From positions 1,150,501 to 1,214,500 of the forward strand of contig JADJJZ010000003.1 in the NCBI GenBank assembly GCA_016706255.1: a stretch of DNA of 64,000 nt, written 5' to 3'. Below, in pieces: positions 27,301-37,385 of the stretch. Below the pieces are notes generated by a model. It did not search any database. It saw only the letters and a program-made list of their open reading frames with translations, and had not been told where the DNA came from. A program made the translations under genes and the position numbers. The DNA is from Bacteroidota bacterium (lineage in GTDB: Bacteria; Bacteroidota; Bacteroidia; Chitinophagales; BACL12). Position 1 is the stretch's first letter. The number at the start of each line of letters is the position of its first letter.

Positions 27301-27419
27301 AAATCAGAATAAAGTTAATGGTTTTTGATTTGTGGTAGGATTTTAATGATGTTGTGTAGGGTTTGTAAAAATGAAGTAGGTGGTTTTTAGTGGGAATTTT
27401 ATTTTCAGTTTAAATTGAA

Positions 27420-28085
27420 CGCTTGTTTTTAGAAGCACATTTTTGTTTCACCCCTGCCTCGTCCGGCAGGTAAACCTAAAGGGGGTCCCTTGATTCTAGA
27501 AGGGTTTTTTTGTTACAAGCGTATCACCCCTGCCTTAACAGGAAGGTAAAGCGATGCGGTTGGTTAATCGCTGGGATTTAATCTTTTCTTTACATTTATA
27601 CATTTTTCTAACAAGGACATTTTTGTTTCACAGCTACGCAGTTTTGCTGATTCTTGTGGGGGCGGCTTGTTACCATTATTTCACCGCGATGCGGTTGGTT
27701 AATCGCTGGGATTTAATTTTTATTTTTGATTGATACATTTTTCTAAAAAGGACATTTTTGTTTCACAGCTACGCAGTTTTGCTGATTCTTGTGGGGGCGA
27801 CTTGTTACCATTATTTCACCCCTGCCTTATTAGGAAGGTAAAGCTACGCGGTTGGTTTCGTGCGAGTATATAATTTTTATTTTTGATTGATACATTTTTC
27901 TAAAAAAAACATTTTTGTTTCACAGCTACGCAGTTTTGCTGATTCTTTGAAGGACATTTTGTTACCAATATTTCACCGCTATGCGGTTGGTTGCGAGCGG
28001 GAATTTAATTTTTAATTTTGATTGATGCATTTTTCAAATAAGGACATTTTTGTTTCACAGCTACGCGGTTCCGCTGATTTATGAA
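27420..28085 (-). repeat. Tandem repeat array 3: about five units of the array 1 family, inverted
   Basis: The unit elements appear as complements: CATTTTTGTTTCACAGCTAC, GCAGTTTTGCTGATTCTTG, TTGTTACCATTATTTCACC, GCGATGCGGTTGGTTAATCG and TTTTTATTTTTGATTGATAC, followed by ATTTTTCTAAAAAGG. Units start near 27430, 27600, 27740, 27895 and 28025. Relative to arrays 1 and 2 the orientation is reversed, so the 20-27.4 kb accessory segment is bracketed by inverted repeat blocks. The remaining gap up to 28212 holds no gene. Confidence 0.85.
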
Positions 28086-28212
28086 GATAAATTAATAGTG
28101 GAATTTTAAATTAATATTGATTGATAAATTTTATGAATAGAGCGCGCATATTTTAATCCGGAGGTTTAATTGGGGTAGGTAAATTGGTTTTGTGTATATT
28201 GAAAATGTTAAT

Positions 28213-28632
28213 TTATCCGTCCAATTCCTCAAACCTAATTTCCTGTTTCCCGTGTTGCCAGATTTGGTCGCCGAGTTCTTTGAGTTTGATGAGATCGGCG
28301 GGGAAAACTTTGGCGAATATATTACAGCAGTCCAGGCCCTTGCCTTCGCCGTAGTAGATGCCGAGGCAGTTGGCGGTTTTGGTGCGGGCCGGTTTTTCGG
28401 GGCCGATGACTACTTCGCCAACTTCGGTAAATACAGATGCGTTTTCCTGAATAATATCTAAAGCAGGTGCATCATCAATCCATATTTCGAGGCCGGAAAT
28501 GCGGGCATGGTAAAAGGTGCGTGAAAAGGGGAGGGTATTGTTAAACGCAGCCACCGTAATAGGCGCATCTTCAGTGTAATATGCAAACCGAATAACCTGT
28601 TTTTGCTGGGTTATAATTTTGAAACCGGACAT
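28213..28632 (-). CDS. DUF3830-like / cyclophilin-like fold protein
   Basis: The 139-residue protein has a pattern matching small cyclophilin-like beta-barrel families (DUF3830 group): RFAYYTEDAPITVAAFNNTL (about residues 15-34), PFSRTFYHARISGLEIWID, then GEVVIGP and ANCLGIYYGEGKGLDCCNIF, ending in a helix. Members are not known to have prolyl isomerase activity, and their role is unclear. No signal peptide is visible. Neighbours give no hint. The identification is from overall pattern, not a diagnostic motif. Confidence 0.55.
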   Translation of the reverse strand: MSGFKIITQQKQVIRFAYYTEDAPITVAAFNNTLPFSRTFYHARISGLEIWIDDAPALDIIQENASVFTEVGEVVIGPEKPARTKTANCLGIYYGEGKGLDCCNIFAKVFPADLIKLKELGDQIWQHGKQEIRFEELDG

Positions 28633-28710
28633 GTAAATATTATTAAATTGAGTAAATAAAATTACGGTTTAATATTTAAACCGGAACACTTTTGCTTACA
28701 AAAACGCATA

Positions 28711-28750
28711 AAAAAAGCAAAGGTCACGGAAGGACTCCGATTCCTTTGCT
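28711..28750 (-). terminator. Rho-independent terminator for the DUF2339 gene
   Basis: On the minus strand AGCAAAGG and CCTTTGCT form an 8-bp stem around a 19-base loop, followed directly by seven T residues, about 70 bases past the DUF2339 stop. Confidence 0.65.
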
Positions 28751-28820
28751 ATCCCCATGAAAACACAAACTTAAATTTATTTTATATTTTCGAAAAAAAC
28801 AAATTTATTTTCAGATTTAA

Positions 28821-31195
28821 CTAAAATTTTTTAACGACATCTTCATTCCGGTCCGGATTTATTCGACTGCGGTATTTATTGTAAAGGAATGAAACCAGGA
28901 GCAATAATACCCCTAATACCACAAAAACAATTGTTTTACCAATAGTGTCGAGATGCCTGAGATCGTAGAACACTAATTTGATGAGAGTGATGGCCAATAA
29001 TACAATTGCACTGATACGCAAGTATTGTTTGTGTTTCCAGATGCCTAACATAATGAGCATTAATGCATACAAACCCCACAAAATACTTAATGCAACTTTG
29101 TCGGTATGCGCCTGACCGGTTAATTGTAACCAGCCAATGAGTTCAATGGTGCTTACGCTTAAAATGCTAAAATGTAAAAGGCTTTCGAATATTATTTTAA
29201 CAAAGTCGGTACGTGATTTTAAAAAGGATGCGTTTAACAACCAATAAAAGCTGAAGCTGATATTGCGAAAAAGAGATCTGTAATATATCGAATGATAATA
29301 TATATCGGACCTTTGGTGTATTCATTATTATGATGCGGATCTACATAGTAATTGATTAAATTATGTAAGTTGGGTAAAGCCACCAAAATAAATAATATGG
29401 TAGTTAAACCAAAGCCAGCCAGATTAAAATGATAAAAGGATACCTGCCGTATAAATTTTTTATTTAGTAAAAAACTTACTGCAAAATACAGAAAGGTATA
29501 ATTGATAAGTGCTAATCTGCTAAACAGATTCAAATCGGTATTATAATAATAATCAGAATAAACGTTTTTTTCATGCTTGCCAAATCCTGCTGTGGAGGCA
29601 ATTAATCTTTCAAATATTTCATCAATTTCAGCATAACATAAAAAGTAAGTAGTGGTAATAAGTATAGCAGGAATAAAATATTGTACGATTGCACTTATTT
29701 CTTTATTATTAAAGATAATAGCCTCGTTTGCTGTTCGTGTTTTATACCGGTATAACCAGATATAAATTCCTATAAAAATTAGGCCGGATAAAAAATGGAG
29801 ATTAAAAAAAGGATAAGCATAAATTCCCTCATTGGTGAAGTTTGTACTGCCAATATTTGCTGAAAACTGCCGCAGTATGGCCAATACAGACAAAAACATG
29901 ATAAAATATGCGCGTTGTTCGTAATAAATAATACCTTTTTTTCTACCAACAAAAAACACTAGTGCTGCCAATAATGCCCACAATACTACTACGATATAAT
30001 TATCAAATTGTAATGGAATGGCCAGTGTTAAAAAGGTTAATGCAATGCCGGTAATGAAATAAAACAATTGTTTGTTTTCCGGTAATCTTTTATAAATAAA
30101 ATAACTTACCCCCGCATGAATACCCATATTTATTAGGGCAAAAAGTGCATGTTCGCTGCTTTGCAGCTTAGGTTCCAACAATAAAACACCAAAGAGATAA
30201 AATAGTAGCCCATTCAGCAAAATAAAGCTGTTGTTTTCAACGGTCTGTTTTTGCGGGCTGATATGTCGGAACGCAATTAAGATGGTGTAAAACAAACCAA
30301 ATGTGATCGTAATGAAACAAAATGGAATATTAATGTTATTATCTATATAATTATTATCGCTAAACCATGCGCCATAAATAAGCCAGGTTACAAAAAACGC
30401 AGAAATATATAAGGGTTTCCAATATTTTTTAAAGGATAATGTTAAAATACCAATATTGATAATAACAATATACATAAACAAAAACTGATAACTGCCTTGG
30501 TGTTCATGCAATAAAAACGGAACTGCGTAGGCGCCAACCAGGGCAATATGTGCTATAATTTGTTTATTATATTGAATCGCAGCATAAACCGCACCTATGG
30601 TAAACAACACCATTAATCCGAATGCAAGTGGCATTGGAATTAATTGATAAAAATTATGTGCTGCATAAGTAAGCAAATACATAATAGTAATAGCACCACT
30701 TACTAAAACAGCACTGTAATTGAGATATCGGTTTTTTAAACGGTAACCCGTAACCAACATCACCAAACTTAAAATATAACCCAGCGTAATGCGCATTGCG
30801 GGACTCATCAACTGATGTTCAATTGAATATTTTGTCCCAATGCCAACACCAATTATGGTAATGGCAATACCAATTTTATTAATAATATTTTCACCAATCA
30901 GTTTTTCCAAACCGCTAGGCTGATTATCATCATAACGATTTTGAATGACTTCCGGCTCAGGGTCCGTAAAAATTGATTTAATTTCAGGAATGGGATTTAT
31001 TTTAATTTCTTCCGCCTTTGGTGGTGGTGGAGGCGGCGGTGGAACAACATTTAATTGTTGCTGATTAACTAATTTTTCTAACTGATGAATTTCATTGGTT
31101 AATCGAACAATTTCATTACTAAACTTATTTTGCCTGTTTTGCAGGAATTCGAGTTTCTCGTATAAGTTTTTTATTTGGTCCTGAATTGTGTCCAT
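28821..31195 (-). CDS. DUF2339 polytopic membrane protein, one frameshift
   Basis: Two leftward frames (31195-29234 and 29240-28821) form one protein of about 790 residues. The N-terminus is a coiled coil (QIKNLYEKLEFLQNRQNKF ... IHQLEKLV), then a run of eight prolines (PPPPPPPP). Residues about 85-105 (GLEKLIGENIINKIGIAIT) start the DUF2339 membrane domain, with roughly 20 hydrophobic helices. The last helices (LWGLYALMLIMLGIWKHKQY, TIGKTIVFVVLGVLLLLVSF) are in the second frame; a one-base change at about 29240-29262 restores continuity. The family is widespread in Bacteroidota and its function is unknown. Confidence 0.82.
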
Positions 31196-31913
31196 GTGGT
31201 TGCTTGCTGTTATAAAAGTAATAAAAAATTTGGGAGTTAATGTGCTAATTTGTTAATGTGTTAGCGGAACAGCCGATTTTGAGTGAGAATTTCATTTGTA
31301 GCTACGGTTGGGCTGTGCAATATTAGCCCGTTCTCAGAATTAATTTTGGAATAATTCTATTAATTTAAATAGGATAATTATTTTCAGCTTTAGGTTATTT
31401 TTAATTGACGTTAAGGGAACCACGGAGACCACAGAGCGGCAGCCCACGGAGGGCACAGAGGATTTTGAGTTAAATTTTATTTATAGTATTTAATTACAAT
31501 TTTATTTTAAAAATTTTATTTAACGTATAATTTCTCATTGACCTCCACGTGAATTTTCTCTTGCGTTTTGCGGTTAAAAAAAATTGTATTTTATGAACCA
31601 ATAATATTTTATTGCGATAAATTCAATTATACGAAAACCCCCTTTTGCTTATTTATTAATCATTCAATTATTTGGGCAATTAATGATAAATAAAGCAGAT
31701 AAGTAAAGGGTAATTTAAAGACTCGGATGGGGACCTAGCCCGGATCGAAGCGAAAACAACTTAATGTGCTGATGTGCTAATGTGTTGATGTGCTAATTAA
31801 ACAGCCGGTTTTGAGTAAAGTATGCATTATCTGGTTGTTGCAGCGGAGAGCCGGAAGGGGAGTTTATTGGGAGGGGGATGTTGCTGCTCCAAATAATGAA
31901 AAATTAAATTTTA
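31196..31913. repeat. Intergenic region with dispersed repeat fragments
   Basis: No gene is convincing. The region includes GCGGAACAGCCGATTTTGAG (31264) and ACAGCCGGTTTTGAGTAAAG (31800), inverted copies of the family at 12.9-13.4 kb. Also present are CACGGAGACCACAGAGCGGC-type strings (31420-31462), AAATTTTATTTATAG tracts and CCTAGCCCGGATCGAAGCGA (31735). An 85-codon ORF at 31790-32047 is rejected as repeat plus antisense of the gene at 31914. Confidence 0.65.
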
Positions 31914-32315
31914 TTACCAGCTTCCACCCGGAGCGAAGAGTAGCTCGATGGGATTGTCGAGGTCGTAGAGGTATTGGTAGCCGGAGGCATCGCGCAGACA
32001 AAAGGGTTGTAATAATTCGAGCATTTGTTTATAAGCCGGAATACTGAGTTGACAGGTGAAATGGATATTGTTGTCTGTTACAATACCTTCATCGGTTTCG
32101 GTTATGGTGAAAATTAAATTACAATTAATGAGTTCGATAAAGGTAAGTTTACCACAATTCAGCGACTCGTTTTTTTCGATTATTGTTGTTTGAATGGCAT
32201 CGCGAAATAATATGGCTTCTTCGAAATTAAAATCGAATAAACGCACTATTTCATCAGAAATAACTCCCTGAAATTGTCCGCCGTTTGAAATATCACTTAA
32301 ATAATCGAGTTTCAT
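31914..32315 (-). CDS. Hypothetical protein (133 residues)
   Basis: A start at 32315 (MKLDYLSDISNGGQFQGVI) is preferred over 32363, whose extra 16 codons look like untranslated leader. The product is a soluble, acidic protein with strand-rich pattern: LTFIELINCNLIFTITETDE, NIHFTCQLSIPAYKQMLELL, and a C-terminal YLYDLDNPIELLFAPGGSW. I recognise no family. No signal peptide or membrane helix is present. It is upstream of nothing on its strand except the repeat region, and the T9SS gene starts further right on the same strand. Confidence 0.55.
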   Translation of the reverse strand: MKLDYLSDISNGGQFQGVISDEIVRLFDFNFEEAILFRDAIQTTIIEKNESLNCGKLTFIELINCNLIFTITETDEGIVTDNNIHFTCQLSIPAYKQMLELLQPFCLRDASGYQYLYDLDNPIELLFAPGGSW

Positions 32316-32399
32316 GGTTGTTGGTATTTTGCACAATTGATAGATTATGCAAGATACACACAAAATATGTTGCAGGATGTTTTATATTTAAAAACGGTA

Positions 32400-34430
32400 T
32401 TAAAGTTTAATCAGTTTTTGTGTAAAACGCTGATTATCCATTTGTAAAGTAACCATGTAAACGCCCGCCGGCAGTGTGTTTACGTTTAATTGCACTTGAT
32501 TTAACCCATCATTTGCGACATGATTAATTGTCTGCCAGATTTTATTATTATGATCGCGGATTGTGATGTTTGTATTTGCATTTTGGATGGCGAAAAATTG
32601 TAATTGAACATTATTTACTGTTGGATTTGGTGCGATTGATACATTATTATTTTTCGCATCAAAGTTTACCGTTTTAATTTCGGAATATTTTTCGGAGCCA
32701 TCCAAATTTATTTGTTTTAAGCGATAATAATTTGTTCCTAAAGCAGGCTGATTATCGGTGATGGTATAATTTAAAAGCCCGATAGAATTTCCGGCCGCGT
32801 TAACGGATTGTAAATCATAAAATTTATTGCCATCAGTTGATTTTTGAACGGTGAAAACATGGGTATTTTCTTCATTTGAAGTGCTCCAATTGACACAAAC
32901 ATTTAAATTATCTGAACAGGTTTCTGCATTAAATGTAATTACCTGAAGTGGTAATAAAACGGCAATTCCGTATTTCGCTAAAAATGCGTCATCGCTTCCT
33001 GCAAGTGATGTTTTGCTGATTGCGGTTCCTGAGGGATCGAAATCCATTGCACCACCATCGAACATACCGGTAACATATAAATCGCCAACATTATCGACAG
33101 TAATTCCATAACCCACCTGATCGTTATTAACGCCAACGGCAAATGCATAAGTTAATGCTTTAGCGCTGGTATAGGCACCAACAAATATATCATCGCTGCC
33201 ACCTGAAGTTACAGTATATGTTGAAGCAGAAGGGTCGAAATCGGTGCTGCCATTTATTTTTCCGGTTACATAAACATTGCCGCTTGCATCGGTATTAATT
33301 CCTTCTCCACTATCGTCGCCTGAAGAACCTATTTTAAAAATCCAAGATAAAGCGCCGGCGGCAGCAGTATATTTTCCGACAAAGGCATCGTCGTTAGCAG
33401 TGGCAATAATATTATTTGTTAATGCAGAAGGATCGAAATCGACCGTGCCTGCAAAATAACCGGTTACATATACTGCACTTGCTGATGAACTATAAATTAC
33501 ACTGTTTCCTTCATCAGGGTTTACGCTGCCAAAACGCACTGCCCACTGGTAAGCACCTGCACTGCTGTATTTTGCTAAAAAAATATCTTTATCGCCAACA
33601 GCAGTTAAATTATTTATTGTTGCAGAAGGATTAAAATCGGCTGTATTTTGAAAGCTACCTGTAATAAATGCATTACCTGAACCATCGGTTGTTACGCCAA
33701 AACCACCATCTTCGTTTGCGGCACCAATTTTAAAAGCCCATTGATAAAATGAGGTGCTGGTTGGTGTGAGTGTGGCACTATATTTTGCTAGAAAAATATC
33801 AGTATTTCCTGTTGAAGAAACATAATTAATATTTGTGGAAGGGTCGAAATCAACATTTAAATTGCTCATTTTGCCTGTCACATAAATATAACCTGTGGCA
33901 TCATAAGTTATGAAGTTTCCCTGGTCGGTTGCTGAGCCTCCAATTTTAAATGCCCAGGTATAAGTTCCTGAGGAAGTATATTTTGCAACAAACACATCAT
34001 AGAGTCCTGCAGCAGTCAAATTATTGGTAACACCGGAAGGATTAAAATCGGCAGTGCCTTGAAAACGTCCGGTAACATAAACATTTCCGCCCCCGTCAAC
34101 CGTAATTCCTTCACCGGCATCGTAATTAACCGAGCCAATTTTAAAAGCCCATGAATAGGCGCCTGCGCTGGTATATTTTGCTACAAAAATGTCTTTATTA
34201 CCCACTGCTGTGAGATTAGCTGTTCCGGCAGAAGGGTCGAAGTCGACAGTGCCTTCAAACTGACCAATAATTATCGCATTTCCGTTTCCATCGATTACGA
34301 CATGATGTGATTCATCGTCGCGTGAACCGCCAATTTGGTTGACCCAGGCTGCAGCCGGTGGCGTTTGAGCGTGTAATGTAGTGCATGCGTAGCCATAACA
34401 AATCATGGCTACCAATAGGTATTTGTTCAT
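32400..34430 (-). CDS. T9SS-sorted SBBP beta-propeller repeat protein
   Basis: The 676-residue secreted protein has a signal peptide (MNKYLLVAMICYGYACTTLH, cleavage near AQTPP). About nine repeats of roughly 50 residues follow, built on GGSRDDESHHVVIDGNGNAI, NVYVTGRFQGTADFNPSG and KDIFVAKYTSAGAYSWAFKI, which is the SBBP/seven-bladed-propeller pattern. A T9SS type A domain ends it (SIAPNPTVNNVQLQFFAI ... LPAGVYMVTLQMDNQRFTQK). It should be exported by Sec, then moved across the outer membrane by T9SS and released or attached. The role is unknown; such proteins are often surface or matrix proteins. The frame is intact. Confidence 0.85.
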   Translation of the reverse strand: MNKYLLVAMICYGYACTTLHAQTPPAAAWVNQIGGSRDDESHHVVIDGNGNAIIIGQFEGTVDFDPSAGTANLTAVGNKDIFVAKYTSAGAYSWAFKIGSVNYDAGEGITVDGGGNVYVTGRFQGTADFNPSGVTNNLTAAGLYDVFVAKYTSSGTYTWAFKIGGSATDQGNFITYDATGYIYVTGKMSNLNVDFDPSTNINYVSSTGNTDIFLAKYSATLTPTSTSFYQWAFKIGAANEDGGFGVTTDGSGNAFITGSFQNTADFNPSATINNLTAVGDKDIFLAKYSSAGAYQWAVRFGSVNPDEGNSVIYSSSASAVYVTGYFAGTVDFDPSALTNNIIATANDDAFVGKYTAAAGALSWIFKIGSSGDDSGEGINTDASGNVYVTGKINGSTDFDPSASTYTVTSGGSDDIFVGAYTSAKALTYAFAVGVNNDQVGYGITVDNVGDLYVTGMFDGGAMDFDPSGTAISKTSLAGSDDAFLAKYGIAVLLPLQVITFNAETCSDNLNVCVNWSTSNEENTHVFTVQKSTDGNKFYDLQSVNAAGNSIGLLNYTITDNQPALGTNYYRLKQINLDGSEKYSEIKTVNFDAKNNNVSIAPNPTVNNVQLQFFAIQNANTNITIRDHNNKIWQTINHVANDGLNQVQLNVNTLPAGVYMVTLQMDNQRFTQKLIKL

Positions 34431-34645
34431 TCGTGTGTGCTTGGTAATATGAAATTAACAATAAGTTAATTATGCACAAATTTTTGCAAATGTTTTTTTA
34501 ACTGTTTGATTTTCAGGACGTTAAAACCATGTCACAAAAATGACTTTTTTTATAATTTTTGCCGTTTATGTGGTATTGGAAGGTTTTAGGCAAGTATAAA
34601 CAGCGTAGAATTATGAATGACTTGAAGCAATTTAGGTGACGATAA

Positions 34646-35287
34646 TTACAGCGAAGGCAGCGCCAAATAATTACATTTAAAATACACTTTCATGTTGTTG
34701 CGCATGGTATTTTTTTTGTTGTTAGCGCCGTCTAATTGAACATATTCATTGCTATTAAATTCAACAACGCCATATAACAATGGTTTGGCATTTTGATCGG
34801 GAATTTCGGATAATATTAATTTAATTGCCGTGCAGGGAACTTGTAAACGTGAAACCAGACTGTCGCTTGTTGTATAGGCGAGTGATTTTGGGGTTGAAGA
34901 TGTAATAAGATTATAAACTTTAACATCATTATTTTTTATTACAATTGAAAATCCAATGGTACTAAATGCGCCATAAATAAACAGGCTGTCGTTTTTCCAA
35001 TAATAAAATGATTTAAAATTTGCTTTGGTATCACCTTTTGCGGATGCAACTTCTTCGCCGTTTTGATAAGTATCTAAAAAGATGCTGTTTTCGTAACTTA
35101 AATAAGGGAGGTTTTCGGTATTGGATTTGTTGTCCGTAATATTTTTTTCGACCGGATTTTTAATGTTTGGGTCAATTTCAGGATTGTCTACTAATTTTTC
35201 GCTTGTAATTTTATTACATGCGGTTAGAATGGCAAATAAATTGACAATTGTAATAAGTAAAATACGGTTTTTCCCTGACCTCCTCAT
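34646..35287 (-). CDS. Putative lipoprotein, hypothetical
   Basis: The 213-residue protein opens with basic residues, a hydrophobic stretch and a lipobox-like LTAC (ILLITIVNLFAILTAC, about residues 9-24), so it is probably lipid-anchored after cleavage before the Cys. A linker rich in Asn, Asp, Glu and Lys follows. The soluble domain has a strand-rich pattern (NSIFLDTYQNGEEVASAKGD, FYYWKNDSLFIYGAF, PLLYGVVEFNSNEYVQLDG) resembling small Bacteroidota DUF6252-type lipoproteins. That family link is tentative. It is monocistronic. Confidence 0.65.
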   Translation of the reverse strand: MRRSGKNRILLITIVNLFAILTACNKITSEKLVDNPEIDPNIKNPVEKNITDNKSNTENLPYLSYENSIFLDTYQNGEEVASAKGDTKANFKSFYYWKNDSLFIYGAFSTIGFSIVIKNNDVKVYNLITSSTPKSLAYTTSDSLVSRLQVPCTAIKLILSEIPDQNAKPLLYGVVEFNSNEYVQLDGANNKKNTMRNNMKVYFKCNYLALPSL

Positions 35288-35381
35288 GTGTATGCTGTGT
35301 TGAGGGAATAAAAATACATAGATTTGATGTGGTTCGCAAATGTCAAACTTATAAGGTGTCTATAGCCTGATAACTAAAGGG

Positions 35382-36407
35382 TTACATTCTGCGGCGATTG
35401 AGCCTAAAAAGTTTTTCAAGAAAGTACATGACCATAGGTGCCAATACCACCGCAGACCAAATGGCCAAGTTCACAGGAAGATATTGATGGATGTGATTTA
35501 TTGTGAACCAGCTGCCTAGAAGTAACAACAAAAGTAGTGCTAAAAGTGGCGATAATTGATGCAATGCAAAACGATTGATATGGGCCTCTTTTGATTCTCT
35601 GAGGGCAAGTTTATATTTACCTGTACTAATAGAACCCTTTTCAGGTAGAAACCGGAAAATCATTATCAAATTTTCTACAATATAAATTGCCGATACACCA
35701 AGTAAAAAATTATTTAGAAAAACTAAAACTTTATCGTTGAAATCTGGAAGTTGTTCAATTTCACCAATATTAAGGACATGATAAATATTAGTAATAGCTA
35801 AAATCATGAGCGTAATACTTATCCATATACTAAAAATAAACCGAACACCATCAGTTAATTGAATTTTTGTAAATGCATGCAGTAAAATAAATAAGGAAAT
35901 TAAACTAATTAAAACCGTGGAGAAAGTGTGGGTGAAGGAATTAAAATTTAAAATACCATTTTCATAACAATAATAAACAAAAGCGCTATGTAATAATAAT
36001 ACGATACCTTCGTTTAATTGCAGTTTTATTTCGTCAAAATACATAATGCACATGATGACCATAAACATAATTACCATGGCATAAGGCATAAAGTAAAGGT
36101 GTTCTGTAAAACTATAGTTTGTTTCGTGCCTCCCGGGCAAAAGGGCAAAATAGCTCAGAAAAAAGGAGCCGATTAAAATGTACCAAACCTTTTTTGGTTT
36201 TGCTGTAACGCGCAAACTTTCATATACCAACCCTGCAATAATTGCAAAAAAACGCAAGGTAAAAATGGGTGTTTTTGCTGATGCCACGCGATATCCAATA
36301 TATACTGTTATTAATATGAAAGCCATCACGAGCGATAAACCCAATAAAACCGAAATAATTTTATCACGCTTTGTTCGTTTTAGTGAGGGCTTTTTTTTCT
36401 TTTTCAA
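35382..36407 (-). CDS. Hypothetical polytopic membrane protein
   Basis: The 341-residue protein has a highly basic N-terminus (MKKKKKPSLKRTKRDK) and about nine predicted membrane helices, for example IISVLLGLSLVMAFILITVY, YFMPYAMVIMFMVIMCIMYF, LSPLLALLLLLLLGSWF and LAIWSAVVLAPMVMYFL. A cytoplasmic loop (SISTGKYKLALRESKEAHIN) precedes the last two. No catalytic motif and no family are recognised. It is separated from the cupin gene upstream by 11 bases on the same strand, so they are probably co-transcribed. Confidence 0.65.
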   Translation of the reverse strand: MKKKKKPSLKRTKRDKIISVLLGLSLVMAFILITVYIGYRVASAKTPIFTLRFFAIIAGLVYESLRVTAKPKKVWYILIGSFFLSYFALLPGRHETNYSFTEHLYFMPYAMVIMFMVIMCIMYFDEIKLQLNEGIVLLLHSAFVYYCYENGILNFNSFTHTFSTVLISLISLFILLHAFTKIQLTDGVRFIFSIWISITLMILAITNIYHVLNIGEIEQLPDFNDKVLVFLNNFLLGVSAIYIVENLIMIFRFLPEKGSISTGKYKLALRESKEAHINRFALHQLSPLLALLLLLLLGSWFTINHIHQYLPVNLAIWSAVVLAPMVMYFLEKLFRLNRRRM

Positions 36408-36418
36408 GCGGGGTAGTT

Positions 36419-36778
36419 TTAAATATTTTCCAGCGTATCTTTCGTAAACGCATTTCTTGTATCGCCCGTATTCAGTGTGTTGGCGGGTTCAAACAATAAT
36501 ACTCGCACTTCGTGCTCAGCAACCGGACGGTGTTCAACACCTTTTGGAACGATTAAAAATTCGCCAACATTCAGTGTAACAGTTTTATCTCTGAACTCCA
36601 TATTAAAGGAGCCTTGCACCACTAAAAATAATTCATCTTCAGCATCGTGTTTATGCCAAACAAATGGACCGGCGAATTTAACCAGTTTAACATGTTGTCC
36701 GTTGAGTTCGCCCACTATACGCGGATTCCAGTGGTCGCTAAATAAATTGAATTTTTCCTGAAGGTTTATCGGGTGCAT
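36419..36778 (-). CDS. Cupin domain protein
   Basis: This is a 119-residue single cupin. The first metal-binding motif is FVWHKHDAEDELFLVVQGSF (about residues 39-58, with two His and one Glu ligand) and the second is GEFLIVPKGVEHRPVA (about 72-87, with the fourth His ligand). All ligand positions are filled. The class includes small dioxygenases and sugar isomerases, but the substrate is unknown. It is the first gene of a likely pair with the membrane protein at 35382-36407. Confidence 0.85.
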   Translation of the reverse strand: MHPINLQEKFNLFSDHWNPRIVGELNGQHVKLVKFAGPFVWHKHDAEDELFLVVQGSFNMEFRDKTVTLNVGEFLIVPKGVEHRPVAEHEVRVLLFEPANTLNTGDTRNAFTKDTLENI

Positions 36779-36810
36779 AAAAATATTTGCATAAAAATAC
36801 GTATTCTTTC

Positions 36811-36843
36811 AAAAAAAATGACCTTCATCGCTGAAGGTCATTT
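36811..36843 (-). terminator. Rho-independent terminator of the M1-like operon
   Basis: AAATGACCTTC (36816-36826) and GAAGGTCATTT (36833-36843) form an 11-bp stem with a 6-base loop. On the minus strand it is followed by a run of eight T residues and lies 24 bases after the DinB stop. Confidence 0.8.
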
Positions 36844-36866
36844 AACAAATCTGCAACATGTAAAAG

Positions 36867-37382
36867 TTATATGAGCGGGGCGTACTTTTCCTCAATAATA
36901 TCAAAATGCCAGCGCTGATGACCCGGTATTATAAAACCGATTGCATGCACGGAATATTTGCCTTTAAATCCGTTACCGGATTGGGCAAGCATTTCGGGAG
37001 TAAACGATTGATATAAATGTAAAAAAGATTTGCGCAGGGCAATTAATTCATCAACTAATGAAGAAAGGCTGCGGTGTTGTGCCTGTGCGGCTTTAGCATA
37101 CATATCTTCATCATAAGATTTAACATCGGCATCACCTCTGGAAAAGGCAGTAGCACGGTAGCTGAAAATACGTTCGGTGTCAATCATATGTTGTAAAATA
37201 TCCTTAATGGTCCACTTACCGGGCGCATATACTTTGTCGCCAATTTGCTCCCATTGGCTCAGTGGTGCATTTTCAAGTTCATGTATACTTTTATGAATAG
37301 CAGTTATTACATCAACATCATCATTTTTGTTGATATACCTGTCGAAATACACAGGCATGGGTGTTAATTCTGAACGTTTCAT
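36867..37382 (-). CDS. DinB superfamily protein
   Basis: This 171-residue four-helix-bundle protein has the DinB/YfiT-type pattern: GKWTIKDILQHMIDTERIFS (residues about 52-71) includes the first metal-binding His, and FIIPGHQRWHFDIIEE near the end holds the second and third His. Such proteins bind divalent metal and are often thiol-dependent transferases; the specific activity is unknown. It is the last gene of a leftward series (M1-like, hypothetical, GNAT, DinB). The GNAT stop is three bases from its start, and a terminator follows. Confidence 0.8.
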   Translation of the reverse strand: MKRSELTPMPVYFDRYINKNDDVDVITAIHKSIHELENAPLSQWEQIGDKVYAPGKWTIKDILQHMIDTERIFSYRATAFSRGDADVKSYDEDMYAKAAQAQHRSLSSLVDELIALRKSFLHLYQSFTPEMLAQSGNGFKGKYSVHAIGFIIPGHQRWHFDIIEEKYAPLI

Positions 37383-37385
37383 ATT

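Noticed and set aside
31790..32047. Plus-strand 85-codon ORF
   Set aside because: It is made of repeat plus the antisense of the leftward gene at 31914-32315.
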